Source: DATFKA01 sp035268885 (GTDB lineage: Bacteria; Bacteroidota; Bacteroidia; Chitinophagales; Saprospiraceae). From it: DNA of 64,000 nt. Under the pieces are notes generated by a model, which saw only the letters and a program-made list of their open reading frames with translations, was not told where the DNA came from and made no database searches. A program made the position numbers and the translations under genes. Shown here piece after piece: positions 32,845 through 42,256 of this stretch. The stretch is from positions 62,001-126,000 of the forward strand of contig DATFKA010000120.1 in NCBI GenBank assembly GCA_035268885.1, given 5' to 3'. Each line of letters starts with the position of its first letter. Position 1 is the first letter of the stretch.

Positions 32845-33711
32845 TTAAAGGTCAGCCGTCATTTCGTACTTAAGGCCTTTGTAATCCTTTAAAACCGCTT
32901 TTACGGAGCCCACACTCAGGGGCGATTCGATGATCAGGGGCAGTCGATTTTTGTCATCGGAGACATAGACTTTCATTTCGTCACCTTCTCTAAAGTATTC
33001 GCCACTAATCAACTGAGGGCTGAACACCATGGTATTAAATTTACCGTTACCCTTAATTCGTTTTTGTTCTTCCTGTCCCCGGTAAGTCACCGACAGTGGC
33101 CAGGTCTCTTTATCCATAAAGAGATCGATAGGTATTTTTTCACCCGGATTCATGTCGGCAAAATCAACATTACGGGCGAAGTAAATAATCGATAGGATAT
33201 CGTGGATGCAGTTATCAATCGGATATTCAGCAATTTCTGCCGTTTCTTTGCTTTTACCACGCAGGGATTTGGCTACTTTGCGTTTGCGGTCGAAAGTCAC
33301 CTTATCGTACAGACGATATTTCCCCTCCTCTACCTGTCGGATCGAGACGGTAGGCAACATCGTCTTTTTATCGACGTAGCATTCGTAGGTATCCCGTACT
33401 TTAAAGAAAGGATCGTAGGAGCGGTAGGTCCGTCCGACGGCGGACAGATAGTATTGATTACCCATATCTTTCACCCGAAAGGTCACCTCTCCAGCGGCCA
33501 CCCACACGAATTTCCAATTGTAGAACATCTTATAAGTCACCTCTTCCCCTTCCTGAAAGGTCCTGTTTTGGGTAGTGCAACTATTGAATTCGCTGGCTTC
33601 TTCCGGAGTGAGCAGGTCTGAGCTGGGCGCTCCGGGCCAAAGGCCAGCCGTGGCCATGGCGAGGGCCAGTGTGGTAATTAAGGCGTAATAATTAATGCTT
33701 CGCTTTCTCAT
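32845..33711 (-). CDS. DUF3108 exported protein
   Basis: A 288-residue exported protein (signal ATAGLWPGA after a hydrophobic stretch). It matches DUF3108: EEVTYKMFYNWKFVWVAAGE near residue 60, then DPFFKVRDTYECYVD, YPIDNCIHDILSIIYFAR and the closing SPLSVGSVKAVLKDYKGL. The family is beta-rich, periplasmic or outer-membrane associated, and of unknown function. It overlaps the start of the upstream flippase-like gene's end by 20 bases, so the two are cotranscribed and may act in one envelope process. Confidence 0.85.
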   Translation of the reverse strand: MRKRSINYYALITTLALAMATAGLWPGAPSSDLLTPEEASEFNSCTTQNRTFQEGEEVTYKMFYNWKFVWVAAGEVTFRVKDMGNQYYLSAVGRTYRSYDPFFKVRDTYECYVDKKTMLPTVSIRQVEEGKYRLYDKVTFDRKRKVAKSLRGKSKETAEIAEYPIDNCIHDILSIIYFARNVDFADMNPGEKIPIDLFMDKETWPLSVTYRGQEEQKRIKGNGKFNTMVFSPQLISGEYFREGDEMKVYVSDDKNRLPLIIESPLSVGSVKAVLKDYKGLKYEMTADL

Positions 33712-34687
33712 AACCTAATGATTGTAAAAGATTTATCTTCAATATGGCTCCCAAACCGATTAACGAGGGAAGCCCTAAATTTATTATAAACAGCCCAAAG
33801 CTGGCGGCCAGGATTGCCAGCTTATCTTCCGAAAAGGGCGACCAGACCAGTAAAGCTATTTCCCCTCGGGCCAGTAAGCCTAAGGCGGGGGGTAGAGGGA
33901 TACTGGTTTGCACCAAAAAAACAGTGGCCACCCCGGCGTAAGCCAGGGGCAGAGATACCGCTACATTTCCAAACCACAGCAATAACACATACTGGGTCAA
34001 ATACACGCCGTACCGCATTGCCGCCAGAACGAATGCCACTCCGAAGGTACGGTAGTCGTAGCTGTGTAGCGTTTGCCGTAAGGAGGTCAGGCTCGACTGA
34101 AACCTCCTTAGTAGGCGCTGCCTCAAGGCAAAATCTAGTAAACTTCCTATATTTATAATGACTAAAAGCAGGATAATCGTTCCCAGGAACCCCAGGATTA
34201 AGAAAAGTTTATAATCCTCCAACCGAAGTGTTAAGGCCCGGGGGGCAAAATAAAGCGTACCCAGCCAGCCAAACATCAACAAGACCACGAGCTGACATAA
34301 ATTGCCCGCCAGGGTAGCCAGCAGTAATTGCTTTTTAGAAGCGGCCCCCGATATTAATACCCGTCCGATGTAATCTCCCATCCGATAGGGGGTAATCAAC
34401 GCAAGGGTTACCCCCATAAAAACGGCGCGTAGCGCTTGCCGAAAGGAAAGCAGCGGAGCCGGAACAGACAAAAATTGTCGCCATTTTAAGGCTTCCAATA
34501 TCCAATTAAGGGGCATCAGTAAGATCGCCAACAACAGATAGAACCAATTTACGCTCAATAGAAATGCTTGCCTGGCTTCTTTGGACCAGTCGACAGAAAG
34601 CTGACGGTATAAAACCAGCAGCAGCGCCAAAAATATCAGCGTCTTCAGTAAGGTATTCAGCGATTGACGGGAAACAATTTTTTGCAA
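33692..34687 (-). CDS. Flippase-like (UPF0104/AglD-type) membrane protein
   Basis: A 331-residue polytopic membrane protein with about eight hydrophobic segments, of the lysylphosphatidylglycerol synthase TM/AglD family. Typical points are the EALKWRQF loop after the second segment, LALITPYRMGDYIGRVLI, and the IPLPPALGLLARGEIAL segment. Such proteins are thought to move lipids or polyprenyl-linked sugars across the inner membrane. It is upstream of the DUF3108 gene and divergent from ruvC (40-base gap). Confidence 0.82.
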   Translation of the reverse strand: MQKIVSRQSLNTLLKTLIFLALLLVLYRQLSVDWSKEARQAFLLSVNWFYLLLAILLMPLNWILEALKWRQFLSVPAPLLSFRQALRAVFMGVTLALITPYRMGDYIGRVLISGAASKKQLLLATLAGNLCQLVVLLMFGWLGTLYFAPRALTLRLEDYKLFLILGFLGTIILLLVIINIGSLLDFALRQRLLRRFQSSLTSLRQTLHSYDYRTFGVAFVLAAMRYGVYLTQYVLLLWFGNVAVSLPLAYAGVATVFLVQTSIPLPPALGLLARGEIALLVWSPFSEDKLAILAASFGLFIINLGLPSLIGLGAILKINLLQSLGYEKAKH

Positions 34688-34727
34688 ATGAAAATAATTT
34701 GTTTTAAATTTCGAGAAATTAAAAACT

Positions 34728-35291
34728 TTGTCAACAAAAAAAGATAACTATACACTGCTAGGTGTTGATCCGGGAACCAATATTATGGGTTACGCTGTAT
34801 TATTAGTTCAGGGCAAAAAACTGTCCGTCCCCGATATGGGCGTTATCTCCATGCAGCACCTCGATACCCACCAATACAAACTTAAACGAATTTTTGAACG
34901 CCTACAACGCCTGATCCATACTTACCAGCCCAGGGAGATGGCCATCGAAGCGCCTTTCTACGGCAAGAATGTACAATCTATGCTTAAGCTCGGTCGTGCC
35001 CAGGGCGTAGCCATCGCTGCGGCGATCACCAGCGAAGTAGAAGTAACGGAGTATGCCCCCAAACGCATTAAACAAGCGGTCACCGGCAGCGGGAATGCCT
35101 CTAAGGAGCAGGTAGCCGCCATGCTCGAATCAATTTTGAAAGTGAAATTTGAAACGACTTACCTCGATGCCAGTGATGCGCTGGGCGCCGCCTTGTGTCA
35201 TTATTACAGTGCCTCCAGCGTGCTAAAGGGCCAAAAACGGTACAACGACTGGAGCGCTTACCTGAAGGATAACCCAAAAAAGGCCAAATAA
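34728..35291 (+). CDS. ruvC: Crossover junction endodeoxyribonuclease RuvC
   Basis: A 187-residue Holliday-junction resolvase. The four acidic catalytic residues are Asp14 (LGVDPGTN), Glu74 (MAIEAPFYGKN), Asp147 and Asp150 (YLDASDALGAALCHY), with the E. coli spacing. The start is a TTG at 34728; no ATG precedes the first catalytic strand at a sensible distance, so TTG is accepted. The last ~25 residues are basic. It works with RuvAB, whose genes are not here. The gene stands alone, read toward the dehydrogenase-like gene at 35299. Confidence 0.94.
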   Translation: MSTKKDNYTLLGVDPGTNIMGYAVLLVQGKKLSVPDMGVISMQHLDTHQYKLKRIFERLQRLIHTYQPREMAIEAPFYGKNVQSMLKLGRAQGVAIAAAITSEVEVTEYAPKRIKQAVTGSGNASKEQVAAMLESILKVKFETTYLDASDALGAALCHYYSASSVLKGQKRYNDWSAYLKDNPKKAK

Positions 35292-35298
35292 GTACCTG

Positions 35299-38262
35299 TT
35301 AAAAGTTGTCCTGCTGCAGAAAAGCCAATAGATTGGCCATCTCCTGTGGACTCAAATTGGCTTCTTGTCCTTCGGGCATCATCGAAATGCCCAGAGAAGA
35401 CAATTGCTCAATATCCTTTTTAGCCAGCTTTTGTTCTTGTCCTCCCATCATGATCAGAACGATTTCATGGTCAGATTCTTTACTAATAATTCCGGTGTAA
35501 ATATTCCCGTCCCTAGTTTTCACCTGATGGTTGATGTATTTAGTATCTACGGCAGCGTTGGGATCCAGTATATCATACAAAAGCGATTCTTTACTCTTTC
35601 GGTTAATTTCAGTAAGTACCGGACCAACCTCTTCCCCTAAAGTGCCGTATCGATGACATTGACTACAAAGATTAATAAAATGTTCTTTTCCACTTAAAAT
35701 ATCTCCCGCCAGGTCCAGTGCAGGCCGCATCTTTTCGATGGCCTCCTGTCTGGTGACTACTCCAGCATCCGAAAATAATTTTTCGGCTCTGCGCCTCACC
35801 GCTGCATTATCTGTCCAGCGGAGCAGGGTTCTTCTTCGCTCCAAATCGAAGTTCATTTCTCCCATATTGATTTTACCCTGCTCCAATGCGCTTAGCAGCA
35901 CCTCCTGGTTAAAAGTTTTGTACAATAAGATATCTCCCGCCTTCTTCCGGGCATCGGGTCCCAGGTTTGGCCACATTTCGACCAGTTTAGGGCCGACGCT
36001 GGGCTCGTTCGAACGCCACAATTGCCATAAACTCTCTTCCTGGATAGCCAGCGGCTCTCGATGATCTAACAAAGAATAGAGCGTGGCCGCCCGCAAATCG
36101 AAAGCCTCCAGTTCTATCAATTTCAGTAATTCCAGACGTTGTGCTGCACTCCGATCCTGGTTTTTTACTTCTTTTAAAGCGGCCGTAATCTTCTCCTTTA
36201 CGATGACTGATACTGGTAGCTGCATGGCCTTTCGCAAGTGAGCGCAGGCCCGAACGATAGATGCGCCCTCGCTACTTTCCAACTCCCTAATAAGGAGTGA
36301 TATACCTTTTGAGGTTGAACTGACCAGCGCCTTTTCTCCCCATCCCTCCGACAAGGCTTCTACCAGCGCTGCCTTTTTCGTTTCTTCCAGACGATCTTGC
36401 TCAATCAGGCTTGCCAGTATATTCCGTATCTCTAATGGTTGCCGCTCCTGTCCTACCATACGCGCTAAAGCCAGGGCTACCGTCTCCTGATATTCATTCC
36501 AATCGGATGATAATAGCCGTTGGGTAAAGCTACCTGCCTGATACCGGGTAGCACTGGCTACGGCCATAGCGGTCCAGATGTCAATATCCGGCCTGGCCAA
36601 CAATTCTGAAAAAGCGGTAGCTATTGCGGATTCATAGGGTTTGTACTGCGCTGCCCCCAGGGTTCCCAGACTTAGTGCGGCCTGCATAGCTACCTCAGGA
36701 GAGGCTTCATCGATCAGCTTGATGATCTCATTTATTAAGGCTTCTTGCCCAGGCAGATATCTTTCAGCAATCTTTATGGCATTGGCCTGTAAACCGGACT
36801 CCTCACTTTTAATCGCCTGCATTAACAAAGTCACCCTGGAATGGCCTAACCCTTCCAGACTCCACAGAGCGTGTAAAATGGTCAAAGGATCGGAGGGGTC
36901 TTTAATTTTATTGACCAGCAAATCCTGATATACTGAATCTCCGGATGCTACGATTAGCCGCTGGGCGGTCAGACGAGTCCACTGATTAGGGCTACTGAGC
37001 GCCTCCACCAGTGTAGCCGGCACCGCTTTATCTAAATTTGGACGATCGGGCCGCCAGCCCTTCCGTGGGGTAATTCGATAGATCCTTCCCTGATTCGTCC
37101 CCGCCTCTAAATCCAGGCTTTCCTCTATTTCATCTGGAATCCATTCCGGATGCTCAATCACCGCACGGTGCATATCTAATAAATACAAGGCCCCATCCGG
37201 TCCAGTTGTCATATTGACGGGGCGAAAAGCACGATCCGTAGACGCCAAAAACTCCACTTTTTCCCGCATTCTGGAGGCTTTATAAACCGCTTTATTCGGA
37301 GATAAAACGTCCAGGTGAATCAAATTTAGCACCACATCGGCTACGAATAAGTTATTATTAAATCCCGCTGGAAAAGCATTCCCCCCGTAAAAAGTGATGC
37401 CGCATGAACCCGAAAAGTAACCAGATTGCTCCGGATGGTTAACCCGGGTCTCTTGCTCCCCGATGGGATAAATTCTAGAAAGACCATTCTCTTCATGATC
37501 AGAAATAAGGCTCAGGGTATGATCAGGCTCAAAAGCTAAGCCCTCGATGTATCGCTCCGGAAAAACCAATTGGGAGACGTGTTCCAGATTATGGGTTTCG
37601 TACATATGACCCCATTGGTCAAAGGCCAGTTCAAATCCACCCGATGAGGTGCCTACCCGCTCAATTTGCTGCTGCTCTATCCGAATACGAAAGTCTTCTC
37701 CTCTGAGGTCCAGAGGTTGATTAGGCCGACCGACAAAATAGGGATGCCCATTATTGCCACCGTTGGCAGCGTAGATCCAATTATCGAGGCCGTAACTTAG
37801 TCCGTTGTAGTTATGCTGAAGATTTCCCACCTCAAAACCCTCCATGATCACCTCCTGATGGTCTGCAATTTGGTCACCGTCTGTATCTTTCAGCCAGACC
37901 AATTCGGGAGGAGCAGCGACCAGGAAGCCACCTTTATAGGGTAAAAGGGAAGATGCAACGCCTAAGCCCCGGGCATACACCTTTCTTTCCTCAAAGACAC
38001 CATCTCCATCCTGATCTTTTAGAAGAACAATTCGGCTAGCATCCCGACTAAAGGGGTAACCGGGCATCTCCAAAACGTAGGCATCCCCTTTCTCGTCAAA
38101 CGCCATATCTACCGGATCAAAAACCAAAGGCTCAGCGGCTACTAAATCCATGCGAAAAGCAGGATGGATCTCAAAACCGTCCGGCGCGCGGGAAGAATCG
38201 GTTATTTGGCATCCAGTTAAGAGTACAAGCCAAAGGATAGCTTGTGGAATACGATTTTTCAT
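35299..38262 (-). CDS. Secreted PVC-type dehydrogenase with HEAT repeats and cytochrome c domain
   Basis: A 987-residue lipoprotein (signal ending LLTGC, Cys18). Residues 30-400 form a beta-propeller of the 'putative membrane-bound dehydrogenase' type (PQQ-dependent sugar dehydrogenase-like), with Asp-rich loops KDQDGDGVF and KDTDGDQIAD and the VGTSSGGFELAFDQWGHMYE stretch. Residues about 430-830 are HEAT-like helical repeats. The C-terminal domain carries a single c-type heme site, NLCSQCHRYG, and the typical LYDILDPNAAVDTKYINH. Common in Planctomycetes and also found in Bacteroidota, these enzymes probably oxidise a sugar or alcohol and pass electrons to the heme. Confidence 0.85.
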   Translation of the reverse strand: MKNRIPQAILWLVLLTGCQITDSSRAPDGFEIHPAFRMDLVAAEPLVFDPVDMAFDEKGDAYVLEMPGYPFSRDASRIVLLKDQDGDGVFEERKVYARGLGVASSLLPYKGGFLVAAPPELVWLKDTDGDQIADHQEVIMEGFEVGNLQHNYNGLSYGLDNWIYAANGGNNGHPYFVGRPNQPLDLRGEDFRIRIEQQQIERVGTSSGGFELAFDQWGHMYETHNLEHVSQLVFPERYIEGLAFEPDHTLSLISDHEENGLSRIYPIGEQETRVNHPEQSGYFSGSCGITFYGGNAFPAGFNNNLFVADVVLNLIHLDVLSPNKAVYKASRMREKVEFLASTDRAFRPVNMTTGPDGALYLLDMHRAVIEHPEWIPDEIEESLDLEAGTNQGRIYRITPRKGWRPDRPNLDKAVPATLVEALSSPNQWTRLTAQRLIVASGDSVYQDLLVNKIKDPSDPLTILHALWSLEGLGHSRVTLLMQAIKSEESGLQANAIKIAERYLPGQEALINEIIKLIDEASPEVAMQAALSLGTLGAAQYKPYESAIATAFSELLARPDIDIWTAMAVASATRYQAGSFTQRLLSSDWNEYQETVALALARMVGQERQPLEIRNILASLIEQDRLEETKKAALVEALSEGWGEKALVSSTSKGISLLIRELESSEGASIVRACAHLRKAMQLPVSVIVKEKITAALKEVKNQDRSAAQRLELLKLIELEAFDLRAATLYSLLDHREPLAIQEESLWQLWRSNEPSVGPKLVEMWPNLGPDARKKAGDILLYKTFNQEVLLSALEQGKINMGEMNFDLERRRTLLRWTDNAAVRRRAEKLFSDAGVVTRQEAIEKMRPALDLAGDILSGKEHFINLCSQCHRYGTLGEEVGPVLTEINRKSKESLLYDILDPNAAVDTKYINHQVKTRDGNIYTGIISKESDHEIVLIMMGGQEQKLAKKDIEQLSSLGISMMPEGQEANLSPQEMANLLAFLQQDNF

Positions 38263-38323
38263 AACACCGTGGCATTCATTTTATAAAGTCAAATTTTATG
38301 CCCGGAGTCTAGTTTTTCTTTCT

Positions 38324-38740
38324 CTACTTCACCGGCGGATAATCATTGGCCATTTCGACCAGGCGAGGGCGGAAGTAAAAGAAGATAGCCATGCCCAGGG
38401 CAAAAAACAGAAAGAAAGTTATTTTCCCCGTTAATAGCGCGCCCATCAAAGCAACCAAATTCCCAACTTCCGTCAGGGCCAGGCGCAAAATAACGCGTCG
38501 CCGGTAGTGCATCAACTGATCTTCCTCAGTCTTTTGTTCGGCGGCACTTATCAGTAATTGATTATTGAGATAGTAACCGACAAAGGCCCCACCCAGCACC
38601 GCCGCCGGCACGATAATCGAAAAATAGGGAATATCAGCAAACTCCTGCTGGTTCTGTAACATGAAAAAGACCACTCCGGCAAACAGTACCTGCCCACCAA
38701 CGAGTGAATAAAAAATCAGCTGTAATTTCTTGAAATCCAT
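38324..38740 (-). CDS. Four-helix membrane protein of unknown function
   Basis: A 138-residue protein with four hydrophobic segments (near residues 8-28, 40-58, 85-102 and 107-125) and a basic loop (HYRRRVILRL) between the second and third. It starts MDFKKLQLIFYSL. No family is recognised with certainty. It sits between the dehydrogenase gene and the POT transporter, all on the minus strand, with about 90 bases to each neighbour. Confidence 0.65.
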   Translation of the reverse strand: MDFKKLQLIFYSLVGGQVLFAGVVFFMLQNQQEFADIPYFSIIVPAAVLGGAFVGYYLNNQLLISAAEQKTEEDQLMHYRRRVILRLALTEVGNLVALMGALLTGKITFFLFFALGMAIFFYFRPRLVEMANDYPPVK

Positions 38741-38832
38741 AACGGGTCTTATTTCTAATCAGTAGCGAACCGCTGAACAATATCCAAACATAAGTCAGCC
38801 ATTCGCCACTCCAATAATTCATCACTTAAAAC

Positions 38833-40356
38833 TTAGGCGACGGCCGGATCGATATCCTCGGCACCGTGCACCAGGCGTTTTAACGGCTTTAGCAACAGTA
38901 GTACTAAAATACCAAACGCCACACAGAAAATCGCCACGCCGGTAAATAACTGCAACTCACTGTAATTCTTGATTTGCTCTCCAATCGAACCGGCAACAAA
39001 ATTACCCAATCCGGTAGCTGCAAAATAAGCGCCCATCATAAAGGAGGCATACTTTATAGGAGCCAGCTTGGTAATAAAGGAAAGAGCCACCGGAGAAGCA
39101 CAGAGCTCTCCAATGGTATGGAATAAATAAGCTAAGACCAGCCACATCATGGCGGAGCTACCCGTCGCCTCGTAATCCATAGACGCCTTACTCATAAAGA
39201 CAAAGCCCAGCCCCATAATGATTACGCCCAGGGCCATCTTGAAGAGCGAACTGTTCTCGAAGCCTTTGCGCGCCCACCAGGCCCAAAACAGGGCTACCGG
39301 CAGTCCAAGCGTAAATATAAAGAAGGAGTTTACGGATTGGAACCAGGTCGCTGGCACCTCAAAAGGGTTAACGTTAAACACCAGGAATTTCAAGATCAGA
39401 AAGACCGTGCCTAAAATACCCGCGCCGTAGATCCAGTACACACCAGTTTTCTTATCTTTTCGATAGGCGAATAAGGCTCTGAGCGCCACGAGTGCAAAAA
39501 TCCCCACCAGGATGAGATCAATGGTCCACAGGGCGGTGAGTCGATCGGTTTTATCCCTGGCGTACAGGTTCATCAGACCGCCAGCCTGCTCAAAAGCCCC
39601 CCAGAAAACAATGATAATTAAGAAGGAGAGGAACATGACAAGCATTCGGTCTTTCTCCACGGAGGTCAAAGGCCTTTTCATCAGCTCTTTTTCTTCTTTG
39701 GAGGCATCCTTACCCCCCACTTTTTCTCCTACATGTGTAAGGTATTTTTGCCCCCAAATGTAGACCACCTGTCCGATTAACATCCCGATTCCGGCCAGAC
39801 CAAAACCATAGTGCCAGTTTACTTGCTCACCAATGGTCCCGACGATAATACCCGCCAGAAAGGCCCCAATGTTGATCCCGATATAAAAAATAGTAAACCC
39901 GACATCGCGGCGGTTATCTCCTTTTTTGTATAGACCACCCACCATGGAAGAAATATTCGGTTTCAGGCAACCTACCCCGGAAATAATAAAGATTAAACCG
40001 GCAAAAAAGGCCGCTTCCTGGGGTATTGCCAGGATTAAGTGACCAAAACAAAGCAAAATCCCACCGATCATCACCGTTTTCTTCTGCCCGAAAATCCGGT
40101 CGGCAATGATACCTCCGGGAATAGAAGCCAGATAAACGAGCGTGGTATACCATTTGTACAAAGAAATAGCATCTGAATCCTCCCATCCCCAGCCGGGATT
40201 ATCAGCCGTTAGAGAGGCGGTCAGAAACAGGGTTAGGAGCGCACGCATTCCATAGTAAGAAAAGCGCTCCCACATTTCTGTAAAGAATAAAATATACAGA
40301 CCTACCGGGTGGCCCAGAAAGGTTTTTTCCTGACTTGCTTTAATCGAATCACTCAT
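38833..40356 (-). CDS. POT-family peptide:H+ symporter
   Basis: A 507-residue major-facilitator peptide transporter (PTR2/POT) with about 12-14 membrane helices in the inner membrane; it takes up di- and tripeptides with protons. The family signature is seen in the first loop (FTEMWERFSYYGMRALLTLF) and in ASIPGGIIADRIFGQKKTVM, with GFTIFYIGINIGAFLAG further on. The E-x-x-E-R proton motif (TEMWERF) is intact. The ATG at 40356 is the first one. Its leader can form a long hairpin that pairs with the start region. Confidence 0.94.
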   Translation of the reverse strand: MSDSIKASQEKTFLGHPVGLYILFFTEMWERFSYYGMRALLTLFLTASLTADNPGWGWEDSDAISLYKWYTTLVYLASIPGGIIADRIFGQKKTVMIGGILLCFGHLILAIPQEAAFFAGLIFIISGVGCLKPNISSMVGGLYKKGDNRRDVGFTIFYIGINIGAFLAGIIVGTIGEQVNWHYGFGLAGIGMLIGQVVYIWGQKYLTHVGEKVGGKDASKEEKELMKRPLTSVEKDRMLVMFLSFLIIIVFWGAFEQAGGLMNLYARDKTDRLTALWTIDLILVGIFALVALRALFAYRKDKKTGVYWIYGAGILGTVFLILKFLVFNVNPFEVPATWFQSVNSFFIFTLGLPVALFWAWWARKGFENSSLFKMALGVIIMGLGFVFMSKASMDYEATGSSAMMWLVLAYLFHTIGELCASPVALSFITKLAPIKYASFMMGAYFAATGLGNFVAGSIGEQIKNYSELQLFTGVAIFCVAFGILVLLLLKPLKRLVHGAEDIDPAVA

Positions 40357-40468
40357 TTTACTATGATCTGTTTTTTGTTTATTAATGTGCTGCTCAAAGC
40401 ATTTTCTCCAGCACTTCGGTTAGGACAATGCGCTAAAAATAGAGCATTTTATCAGATCATAGGTAAAA
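40356..40468 (-). promoter_or_regulatory. Long-range leader hairpin covering the POT start codon
   Basis: CTATGATCTG (40361-40370) and CAGATCATAG (40453-40462) are exact inverted copies; with flanks TTTTA and GTAAAA they give a 15-bp stem with one bulged base. The right arm on the mRNA ends at the A of the start codon. Inside the loop GTGCTG/CAGCAC (40387-40392 and 40409-40414) forms a second stem. The fold would hide the translation start. Confidence 0.5.
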
Positions 40469-40498
40469 CACCGTCATTTATTTTGTTGACGCCTTCTT

Positions 40499-41830
40499 TT
40501 AGCGGACCAGCCCACCCATCAAACGAATCAAATCCGTTTCGGTGGTTTTTAAATTAAAAACGGCGTTGAGACGCGATTGCTCCGCATTAATAAAGGCCAG
40601 CTGTACAGCCCGGTAATCAAAGGAGTTAATCAGACCTCCCTTAAATCGCTCCTCGGCAATCGTGAGGTTCTGACGGGCATTCTGCACCAACTCTTCCGTC
40701 AAGGCTACCAGATCACGCTGATTTTGATAAGTAGCAAAAAGGTTAGTGGCCTGCAAATTGAGATTGCGCTTTAAGTTATCAATATTGTATTGCGAACTCA
40801 CCTCTTGTAACTGGGCATTCTGGATATTAGTCTTGCGTACGCCCCAGTCGGCCAGAGTATAGGTCGCCGTAATATTTACGCCCAGATTCAAAGTACGAGC
40901 GACTACCGCATTGATCGAGCGGCTCTCCCCAGAAGCGGCCGTACCTTCTCCACTGGAAAGCCCCCAATTGTAGCTGCCATTTCCACCCACGGTTACCCGC
41001 GGATAGTTAGACACCTCTTGCAGCTTGGTATTGATTCCCGCCAGCTCCCGGTTGACAAAGGCATTCTGTAAATTCCGATTATTGGCAAAAACGCGCTCTC
41101 GAATGGCATTAACGTCGTAATCTTCTGCCGGTACCTGTAGCTCATCACTCAAGCGATAACGACGGCTGAGTTCATCGAGCCCCATCGCCAGGTTCAGGTT
41201 GCGCAACGCATTATCCAGATTGGTTTTTTGCACCAGATAATTGGTGGAATCACTGAGGTAGGCGTCCTTACTCTGAAGCAGATCGAAAGAGCCGCCCTGC
41301 CCAAACTCCTGTCGAACTTCCTGGTAGCGAATGCGATCACGCGATAGCTCCAGTACCTCTTGCAGCACCGAAAGCTGTTCTTGTTGTAGTAGAGCCTGGT
41401 AGTAGGCCACAATGATCTCCTGGATCGTATTCTCCACCGCAATGGCAACGTTCCCCGATTCCAGGCGTTCATTAGTCTCCAACTGATTCTTGGTCAGGCG
41501 CACCCGATAACCATCGAAAAGTACGAGATTCGTACTCACGCTAGGGGTCAGGCCCGTATTGTAAGAACTGATCTCTGTAAAAAAGGAAATAGGATTATTC
41601 TGATAGCGGTAACCATTATCCGATCCCAGATTGACATTGATGGCCGGGTACTTCCCCGCGATCGCCCAGTTATTACGGTTTTGGGCAACCGCCAGATCAT
41701 TCTCCTCAATCTTAATCGTGTAACTATTTTCCAGCCCCGTGCGAATGGCTTCTTCCAGCGACAGATCCTGTTGTGCCGTTAAGCTTCCGCAAAAAATAAT
41801 TAGTACAAAAAACACGCGCAAAAAGTGCAT
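40499..41830 (-). CDS. TolC-family outer-membrane efflux protein
   Basis: A 443-residue outer-membrane channel from the ATG at 41830, with signal peptide MHFLRVFFVLIIFCGSLTAQ; the ATG at 41851 would add seven residues and overlap gtrA more. Two repeated helical hairpins (around YYQALLQQEQLSVLQEVLEL and QNQRDLVALTEELVQNARQN) and strand pairs form the typical TolC trimer subunit. It ends the efflux operon and would couple to the RND pump to carry substrates out of the cell. It starts one base after the GtrA stop. Confidence 0.9.
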   Translation of the reverse strand: MHFLRVFFVLIIFCGSLTAQQDLSLEEAIRTGLENSYTIKIEENDLAVAQNRNNWAIAGKYPAINVNLGSDNGYRYQNNPISFFTEISSYNTGLTPSVSTNLVLFDGYRVRLTKNQLETNERLESGNVAIAVENTIQEIIVAYYQALLQQEQLSVLQEVLELSRDRIRYQEVRQEFGQGGSFDLLQSKDAYLSDSTNYLVQKTNLDNALRNLNLAMGLDELSRRYRLSDELQVPAEDYDVNAIRERVFANNRNLQNAFVNRELAGINTKLQEVSNYPRVTVGGNGSYNWGLSSGEGTAASGESRSINAVVARTLNLGVNITATYTLADWGVRKTNIQNAQLQEVSSQYNIDNLKRNLNLQATNLFATYQNQRDLVALTEELVQNARQNLTIAEERFKGGLINSFDYRAVQLAFINAEQSRLNAVFNLKTTETDLIRLMGGLVR

Positions 41831-41831
41831 A

Positions 41832-42248
41832 TCATATAAATTTTCTTTCAAAAGCGTAACGCTTGAAATAAAAGTTGTAGAAAAAAACGATACCCGTAGA
41901 TATCAATTTGGTAATGGCCTGATGCTCGGCAAAAAACGGCATTTGGTTCAGACCATAAATAATTCCGGTATCAATACCCAGACCAACTACCGATACCAAC
42001 ATGGCTCTAAAAAACAGTACCGATCCTTTGCCCTTAGCGGAAAAAACAAATCGCTTTTGCAGCACAAAATTCACAATGACCGCCGTAGAATAGGCAATGA
42101 TATTGGCCGGTACTGGCGAAAAAAAACGATTGACCAGCAGGAGATAAAGTCCATAATTAATGGCCGTAGCCACCAGGCCCGACAGGCCAAACTTAAACTT
42201 TAGCAACAACAGCTCCCTTAGCTTTTCTCTCCAGTTGGTCTTATCCAT
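41832..42248 (-). CDS. GtrA-family membrane protein
   Basis: A 138-residue protein with four membrane segments matching GtrA/DPMS_TMD: KFGLSGLVATAINYGLYLLL, then ANIIAYSTAVIVNFVLQKRF, VVGLGIDTGIIYGL and a closing ISTGIVFFYNFYFKRYAF. GtrA-type proteins help transfer lipid-linked sugars for cell-surface modification. Finding it inside an efflux operon is unexpected. It overlaps neither neighbour (8-base gap to the nucleotidase gene). Confidence 0.88.
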   Translation of the reverse strand: MDKTNWREKLRELLLLKFKFGLSGLVATAINYGLYLLLVNRFFSPVPANIIAYSTAVIVNFVLQKRFVFSAKGKGSVLFFRAMLVSVVGLGIDTGIIYGLNQMPFFAEHQAITKLISTGIVFFYNFYFKRYAFERKFI

Positions 42249-42256
42249 TAGGCTTT

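Noticed and set aside
33202..33621. 139-codon plus-strand frame opposite the DUF3108 gene
   Set aside because: Antisense shadow of a well-supported gene; composition is that of a complementary-strand frame.
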